Made by a program: the position numbers and the translations under genes. Below are positions 58,928 through 64,000 of a DNA stretch of 64,000 nucleotides, in pieces; position 1 is the first letter of the stretch; each line of letters starts with the position of its first letter. The notes beneath the pieces were generated by a model. It searched no databases and was not told the DNA's origin. It was given only the letters and a program-made list of their open reading frames with translations. Source of the DNA: Sphingomonas glacialis. Its GTDB lineage: Bacteria > Pseudomonadota > Alphaproteobacteria > Sphingomonadales > Sphingomonadaceae. The stretch lies in NCBI RefSeq assembly GCF_014653575.1, contig NZ_BNAQ01000004.1:326354-390353 (forward strand), in the 5' to 3' direction.

Positions 58928-59887
58928 TCAGAGCTTCAGCCGCTCACGCGCCGCGCGGTACTGCGCTTCGAACCGGTCGACCATCGCCGCGACCGACTCC
59001 ACGCGCTCGATCACGCCGATTCCTTGGCCCGATCCCCAGATTTCCTTCCACGCCTTGGGCTTGGCGCCGTTGCCGGTGCCGAAGTCCATCGTCTTGAGAT
59101 CGCCTTCGGGCAGCGCATCGGGGTCCATGCCCGCCGCGACGATCGAGGCGCGCAGGTAATTGCCGTGCACGCCGGTGAACAGGTTCGAATAGACAATGTC
59201 GGCGGCCTTGCCCTCGACGATCCCCTGTTTGTACGCGGCTTCCGCATTCGCCTCGAGCGAGGCGATGAAGGGTGAGCCCATATAGCCGAAATCGGCGCCC
59301 ATCGCTTGCGCCGCGAGGATGGCGTCGCCCGTCGCGATCGAGCCCGACAAGGCGAGCGGTCCGTCGAACCACTGGCGGATTTCCTGGATGATCGCGAAGG
59401 GCGACAACCGCCCTGCGTGCCCGCCCGCGCCGGCGGCAACCGCGATCAGCCCGTCGGCGCCCTTTTCGATCGCCTTGCGCGCGAAGCGGTCGTCGATGAC
59501 GTCATGCAGCGTGATCCCGCCCCAGCTGTGCACCGCAGTGTTGAGATCCTCACGTGCGCCGAGCGAAGTGATGACGATCGGCACTTGCCACTTCGCGCAG
59601 GTCGCGAGATCGGCCTCGAGCCGCTCGTTCGAGCGATGGACGATCTGGTTGACCGCGAACGGCGCCGCCGGGCGCTCGGGATGGTCGCGGTTATGCGCCG
59701 CCAGTTCCTCGGTGATGCGGTGGAGCCATTCGTCGAGCATCGCTTGCGGTCGCGCGTTGAGCGCGGGGAAGGATCCGACGATCCCCGCCTTGCACTGCGC
59801 GATCACCAGTTCGGGACCCGAGATGATAAACAGCGGCGAGCCGATCAGGGGAAGCCGCAGCGACGAGAGGAGGGGCGGTGTGCTCAT
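58928..59887 (-). CDS. Nitronate monooxygenase (2-nitropropane dioxygenase family)
   Basis: This encodes 319 residues from ATG 59887. An FMN-binding TIM barrel: FIISGPELVIAQCKAGIVGSFP, QIVHRSNERLEADLATCAKW, GLIAVAAGAGGHAGRLSPFAI and ALSGSIATGDAILAAQAMGADFGYMGSPF. A catalytic His is in GGHAG. It oxidises nitronates, and some members reduce enoyl-ACP or act on other small carbanions. The physiological substrate is unknown. Confidence 0.88.
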   Translation of the reverse strand: MSTPPLLSSLRLPLIGSPLFIISGPELVIAQCKAGIVGSFPALNARPQAMLDEWLHRITEELAAHNRDHPERPAAPFAVNQIVHRSNERLEADLATCAKWQVPIVITSLGAREDLNTAVHSWGGITLHDVIDDRFARKAIEKGADGLIAVAAGAGGHAGRLSPFAIIQEIRQWFDGPLALSGSIATGDAILAAQAMGADFGYMGSPFIASLEANAEAAYKQGIVEGKAADIVYSNLFTGVHGNYLRASIVAAGMDPDALPEGDLKTMDFGTGNGAKPKAWKEIWGSGQGIGVIERVESVAAMVDRFEAQYRAARERLKL

Positions 59888-59993
59888 GTCCGTTTCATAG
59901 CGCAACCGAAAGGACTGTCCAGCGGCCTCGATTTGCCTCGCGTGCAGAAAGCCTTATGGCGCGCAAATCCCCGTTTGTTTCCGGAGTAACGAA

Positions 59994-62585
59994 GTGAAGC
60001 TCACCCTTGCCGCCGCGCTGTCGCTCGGAACCGCGACTCCTGCTTTCGCTGTCGGGCAATTGCCCAGTGGCATCGCGCCGGTCGCCTATGACATCACGAT
60101 TCGCCCCGACGCCAAGGCGATGACCTTTTCGGGCGAGGAAACGATCAGCATCGCGGTGGCGAAGCCGACTCGCACGGTCGTGCTCAACGCCGCCGACCTC
60201 AAGATTTCGCGCGCGATGGTCGACGGGGCGGCGGTGCCCTTCACGATCGACACGACCAAGCAGCAGCTGACGCTGACGCTGCCGACGATGCTCGCCGCGG
60301 GCCAGCACCGTGTCCAATTCGCCTGGACCGGCACGATCAACACCTCGGCCGCGGGCCTGTTCGCGATCGATTACAGCAACCAGGACGGCTCGTCGTCACG
60401 GCTGCTGGTCACCCAGTTCGAGGCGCCCGATGCGCGCCGCTTCGCGCCGATGTGGGACGAGCCCGGCTACAAGGCGACCTTCAAGCTCAGCACCGTCGCG
60501 CCCGGCGACCAGACCGCTTTCTCGAACATGCCCGTCGCCAGCGTGACCAAGCAAGGCGACGGCACCAAGCTGTACCACTTTGCCGAGACGCCGAAGATGT
60601 CGAGCTATCTGCTCTTCCTCGGCATGGGCGATGTCGAGCGCAAGACGGTAATGGCGGGCAAGACCGAGATCGGTGTCATCACGCGCCGCGGCGTCGTCGA
60701 CCAGGGCGATTACGCGCTCGAATCGGCCAAGCGCCTGCTGACCTATTACAACGACTATTTCGGCCAGCCCTATCCGCTGCCCAAGCTCGACATGATCGCC
60801 GGCCCGGGCTCGAGCCAGTTCTTCGGCGCGATGGAGAATTGGGGCGCGGTCTTCTATTTCGAGCCCGAATTGCTCTACGACAAGAAGCGCGCGACGCAGA
60901 GCGGCAAGCAGCGCATCTACACCGTCGTCGCGCACGAGATGGCGCACCAATGGTTCGGCGATCTCGTCACGATGAACTGGTGGGACGATCTCTGGCTCAA
61001 CGAAGGCTTCGCCTCGTGGATGGAGAACAAGTCGAGCATCGACCTCAACCCCGACTGGTTCGCCGGCGCGACCGCGGTGGCGCAGGATCGCGAAGGCGCG
61101 CTGCAGGTCGACGCGACCGCCGCGACGCATCCCATCATCCGCCATGTCGAGACCGTCGACCAGATCGGCGAGGCGTTCGACGGGATCACCTATGCCAAGG
61201 GGCAGGCGGTCATCGGCATGATGGAGTCGACGCTCGGCCCGGACGTGTTCCGCGACGGCATCCGCCGCTATATGGCAAAGTACAAATACGGGAACACCAC
61301 GACCGACCAGCTGTGGGCCGAACTCTCGGCTGCCGCAGGGCGGTCGGTCGCCGACGTCGCGCATGATTTCACGCTCCAGCCCGGCGTCCCGCTCGTCACG
61401 ATGACGGGCGCGCGTTGTGTCGCTGGCAAGACGCAGGTGACGCTGACGCAAGGCCGTTTCGGCTATGACGCGACCGCCAAGCAGTCGCTCGACTGGCATG
61501 TGCCGTTGACGCTCGGTGTCGTCGGACAGCCGGTGACGCGCGCCGTGGTGCGCGGGGCGAAGCCGATTACGGTCAGCGTGGGCGGCTGCGGCACCGTCGT
61601 GCTCAACCGCGACAAGGGGTCGTATGCGCGCGTGCTCTACAGCCAGGCTGGGCATGACGCGATCGTGCGCGACTTCGGCACGCTCGCACTGACCGATCAG
61701 CTCGGCACGCTCGGCGACGATTTCGCGCTCGCCAAGGGCGGCAACCAGAAGCTCGATCGCTATTTCGCCGATGTCGCGGCGGTCGCGCCCGATGCGAACC
61801 CCTTGCTGTGGCAGACGATTGCCGGGCAGCTCGCCGACCTCGAGGGCCGCTTGCCCAAGGGCGCGGCGAAGGACGCGATGCGCGTGCGAGTCCGCGCGAC
61901 GCTTGCCCCGGCGATGCAGCGTGTCGGCTTCACCGCGACCAAGGACGAATCGCCGCTCGTTGCAACGCTGCGCGAAACGCTGATCGCGGTGCTCGGCCAT
62001 CGCGGCGACCCTGCGATTGCGGACAAGGCGCGCGGCTATGTCGCCGCATTGGCGACCAACCCCGATGCGATCCCGGCGGCGATCCGTCAGCCGACCCTCG
62101 GCACGTACGCGACCAATGCGACGCCGGCCGAATGGGACGCGCTGCTCAAGCTGACGCTCGCCGAGAAGAATCCGGTGGTGAAGAACGGCTATGTCCGCTT
62201 GCTCGGCGCGGCCGAGGACGATGCGCTCGCGCAGCGCGCGCTCGATCTGTTGACGACCGACCGCTTCACTGCGCCGCAAAAGGCCGGTTTGCTCAAGGCG
62301 GTGGCGGGCGGCCATCCCGACATGGCGTTCGACTTCGCGCTTGCGCATCTACCGCTCGTCAACACGCTGGTCGAGACGAGCACACGCGCCGGCTTCGTCG
62401 CGAGCCTGGGTGCGGGGTCGGACGATCCGGCGATGCCGGGCAAGATTACCGCGTTCGCCGCGGCCAATCTGCCGCCAGCGGCGCGTGGCGGTGCCAAGGC
62501 GATCGTTGCTTCGATGGCAGCACGGCAGATGGTGAATGCCCGCATCCGCGGCGACATCGCGGCGTGGGCGACCGGCGGACAGTAA
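59994..62585 (+). CDS. Secreted M1-family aminopeptidase
   Basis: This encodes 863 residues from GTG 59994 (CCGGAGT ribosome site). It has a signal peptide ending near AFA-V. The exopeptidase motif GAMEN is at residues 278-282, and the zinc site is HEMAH (314-318) with Glu337 in LNEGFA. A C-terminal ERAP1-like helical domain completes the fold. It removes N-terminal residues from peptides in the periplasm. With the DPP-IV and M2 enzymes it suggests peptide scavenging. Confidence 0.95.
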   Translation: MKLTLAAALSLGTATPAFAVGQLPSGIAPVAYDITIRPDAKAMTFSGEETISIAVAKPTRTVVLNAADLKISRAMVDGAAVPFTIDTTKQQLTLTLPTMLAAGQHRVQFAWTGTINTSAAGLFAIDYSNQDGSSSRLLVTQFEAPDARRFAPMWDEPGYKATFKLSTVAPGDQTAFSNMPVASVTKQGDGTKLYHFAETPKMSSYLLFLGMGDVERKTVMAGKTEIGVITRRGVVDQGDYALESAKRLLTYYNDYFGQPYPLPKLDMIAGPGSSQFFGAMENWGAVFYFEPELLYDKKRATQSGKQRIYTVVAHEMAHQWFGDLVTMNWWDDLWLNEGFASWMENKSSIDLNPDWFAGATAVAQDREGALQVDATAATHPIIRHVETVDQIGEAFDGITYAKGQAVIGMMESTLGPDVFRDGIRRYMAKYKYGNTTTDQLWAELSAAAGRSVADVAHDFTLQPGVPLVTMTGARCVAGKTQVTLTQGRFGYDATAKQSLDWHVPLTLGVVGQPVTRAVVRGAKPITVSVGGCGTVVLNRDKGSYARVLYSQAGHDAIVRDFGTLALTDQLGTLGDDFALAKGGNQKLDRYFADVAAVAPDANPLLWQTIAGQLADLEGRLPKGAAKDAMRVRVRATLAPAMQRVGFTATKDESPLVATLRETLIAVLGHRGDPAIADKARGYVAALATNPDAIPAAIRQPTLGTYATNATPAEWDALLKLTLAEKNPVVKNGYVRLLGAAEDDALAQRALDLLTTDRFTAPQKAGLLKAVAGGHPDMAFDFALAHLPLVNTLVETSTRAGFVASLGAGSDDPAMPGKITAFAAANLPPAARGGAKAIVASMAARQMVNARIRGDIAAWATGGQ

Positions 62586-62631
62586 GCGGCATGCGGCTTC
62601 CCCGGCGTCGAGCGCCGGGGAAGGGGGGTAT

Positions 62632-63156
62632 TCAGTCGATTCGCGTGAGCCCGGCGGCATATTTGCGGCCATTCGCGACATAATGCTCGGCCGAGACGCG
62701 CAACATCGCTTGCGCGGCGTCGTCGAGCGTACGGACGGCGCGGGCAGGCGCGCCGACGATCAGGCTGCCAGGCGGGAATACCTTGCCCTCGGTCACCAGC
62801 GCGCCAGCGCCGACGATCGATCCTTCGCCGATCTCGGCGTGGTTGAGCACGATCGCGCCCATGCCGATCAGCACGCGGTCGCCGATCGTGCAGCCATGCA
62901 GCACGGCGTGGTGGCCGATCGTGCAGTCTTCGCCGATGGTGAGCGGGGCGCCTGGGTCCGAATGACACATCGCACCTTCCTGGATGTTGCTGCGCGCCCC
63001 GACGATCATCGGCGTATTGTCGCCGCGCACGACCGCGCCGAACCAGATGCTGACATCGTCGCCGAGCCGTACGTCGCCGATCAGCTCGGCGCTCGGCGCG
63101 ATCCAGGTCGCTTCGCCCAGCGTCGGGCGGAGTCCGTCGATTTCATAAAGCGGCAT
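62632..63156 (-). CDS. Gamma-class carbonic anhydrase family protein
   Basis: This encodes 174 residues from ATG 63156, with GAGG upstream. It consists of left-handed beta-helix hexapeptide repeats (VRLGDDVSIWFGAVVRGD, IQEGAMCHSD, TIGHHAVLHGCTIG). His residues in MCHSD, GHHAVLHG fit the trimeric zinc site. Whether it hydrates CO2 or is a carbonic anhydrase-like acyltransferase or assembly factor is unclear. A longer start at 63168 is possible. Confidence 0.9.
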   Translation of the reverse strand: MPLYEIDGLRPTLGEATWIAPSAELIGDVRLGDDVSIWFGAVVRGDNTPMIVGARSNIQEGAMCHSDPGAPLTIGEDCTIGHHAVLHGCTIGDRVLIGMGAIVLNHAEIGEGSIVGAGALVTEGKVFPPGSLIVGAPARAVRTLDDAAQAMLRVSAEHYVANGRKYAAGLTRID

Positions 63157-63245
63157 GGCGATCCTCATGGGTTGTGCAGGCATCGTGCACATCGATTGGC
63201 GCGGTCGGCAAGCCGCACGCCGTTTTACGCCGCCGGTTCCGCGGC

Positions 63246-63259
63246 TTGATCCGGCTCAA
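63246..63259. promoter_or_regulatory. FNR/FixK-like box
   Basis: TTGATCCGGCTCAA matches the FNR/FixK consensus TTGAT-N4-ATCAA at nine of ten half-site bases. It lies between the divergent gamma-carbonic anhydrase gene and the 126-residue gene. TATAAA follows at 63264. Oxygen control is suggested only. Confidence 0.35.
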
Positions 63260-63342
63260 GCAGATATAAAGACACGCATTTCTGCGGACCTCGGCGCGTG
63301 CACGTGGCGTTGATACGCTATTGCAACCGAGAGGAAGACAGC

Positions 63343-63723
63343 ATGGCCATCAAGTTTGCCGGAACGATCAACGCCCTCAATCGCGGTATCGCCTCGACCA
63401 AGCCCGACAAGGGCGGCGACATGATCGAGGATTGGGAAGCCGCTCTCGCGGACATCGACACGCCCGGCGCAAAGGGCATTCTCCGCGACCTCGCGTCGCT
63501 GCGCAAACAGCTCGAGCGCGCAGCGCCTGATGCCGATCGAGTTCACGCATTGCTCCATCGTCTCGGCGAGGCGACGACGCGGATCGCCGAGAAGGCCGAG
63601 ACCAATCAGGAAAAGCTTAAGACACTGGGCGAGGCACTGACCGAGGCGGGTGAAGATCAGCCCGACGAGGCAGAGGATGTTGCAGCGGCGGCGTCTCCTA
63701 AGCGTGGTCGCGCTAAGGCGTGA
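63343..63723 (+). CDS. Helical hypothetical protein
   Basis: This encodes 126 residues from ATG 63343 (GAGGAAG seven bases upstream). It is almost all helix: DIDTPGAKGILRDLASLRKQ, a block ending RVHALLHRLGEATTRIAEKA, and a Glu/Asp/Ala-rich tail ending KRGRAKA. No family is recognised. Coiled coil is likely. The FNR-like box upstream may control it. Confidence 0.6.
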   Translation: MAIKFAGTINALNRGIASTKPDKGGDMIEDWEAALADIDTPGAKGILRDLASLRKQLERAAPDADRVHALLHRLGEATTRIAEKAETNQEKLKTLGEALTEAGEDQPDEAEDVAAAASPKRGRAKA

Positions 63724-63888
63724 TCATAGGGGGCAGGGAGACCTGCCCCGACTTGCTCGAACGGTCGGAAGGCGTGAAATGGCCCGCAGGCCGCGCATCT
63801 GACATCGCCGTAGCTGTGCAGAGCCCGCGGCGATCCCAGGATTTCCGCGGGCTCAGCGCGTGTTTGAAAGAAAATTGCAAAAAACCGT

Positions 63889-64000
63889 TTGACCGAATCA
63901 AACACCCCGACTAGAGACCACCCCACCGCAGCGACGGACCGGACGGTTCGCTTCTGCAGTCACCAAATTGTCGGCGCCGAGGGGCTCTTTGAAAAGAGGG
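63889..64000 (+). promoter_or_regulatory. Likely rRNA operon promoter and boxA leader
   Basis: TTGACC (63889-63894) and TAGAGA (63912-63917) are separated by 17 bases. Downstream, GGCTCTTTGAAAA (63983-63995) matches the rrn boxA antitermination element TGCTCTTTAACAA closely. A GC-rich hairpin lies between. No gene lies in 63724-63888. The rrn operon itself would begin beyond the window. Confidence 0.55.

Overview
The window is a 64 kb, GC-rich chromosomal segment of an alphaproteobacterium, most likely Sphingomonas or a close relative. This rests on gene content recalled for that group: a psp operon headed by a sigma-54 promoter, a CC0125/CC1285-type lipoprotein, DUF465 and DUF1465 proteins, an alphaproteobacterial-type DksA, secreted M2, M1 and DPP-IV peptidases, and REP-type palindromes of the 'PFDKLRANG' family. 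Genes are tightly packed on both strands. I see no prophage, insertion sequence or CRISPR array. The DNA is mostly core genome with small accessory insertions.

Layout. 1-3.7 kb: end of a peptidoglycan amidase, RNase P RNA, a J-domain protein, a [2Fe-2S] protein, a serine hydrolase and SufE. 3.8-7.9 kb: an enlarged phage-shock (psp) operon on the minus strand, with divergent pspF. It contains pspA, pspB, pspC and up to six further very small membrane or coiled-coil proteins, under a recognisable sigma-54 promoter with paired upstream sites. 7.9-13.7 kb: superoxide dismutase, a candidate sRNA, the coupled operon mtaB-ftsY-yciB and a membrane GGDEF-EAL protein. 13.9-19.3 kb: ffh-rpsP-rimM-trmD-rplS, interrupted between rimM and trmD by a flavin reductase on the opposite strand and a VapBC toxin-antitoxin pair that is translationally coupled to trmD. 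19.3-33 kb: SulP transporter, pentapeptide-repeat protein, hydrolases, DPP-IV, MgtC, asd, a GFA remnant, an M2 peptidase and a SIMPL protein. 33-40 kb: AMP nucleosidase, peroxiredoxin, YqgE, ahcY behind a perfect palindrome, envelope proteins and tRNA-Asn. 40-50 kb: NAD kinase, an EAL protein with a degenerate GGDEF, mfd, sdhE, recG and PilZ. 50-55 kb: serS-surE-nlpD-like-tyrS. 55-64 kb: a repetitive PEP-CTERM-like protein, dksA, PilZ, two DUF465 proteins, DUF1465, nitronate monooxygenase, M1 aminopeptidase and gamma-carbonic anhydrase. At the very end lie a promoter and boxA-like motif suggesting that an rRNA operon starts just beyond the window.

Themes. Envelope stress and protein export run through the window (psp, ffh, ftsY, NlpD-like protein, lipoproteins). 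Cyclic-di-GMP is represented by two GGDEF/EAL proteins and two PilZ proteins. Translation and tRNA modification are represented by rpsP, rimM, trmD, rplS, mtaB, tyrS, serS and rnpB. Eight REP-type inverted pairs, of at least four sequence families, are scattered through the window. One lies in frame inside mfd and another supplies the 3' end of mtaB.
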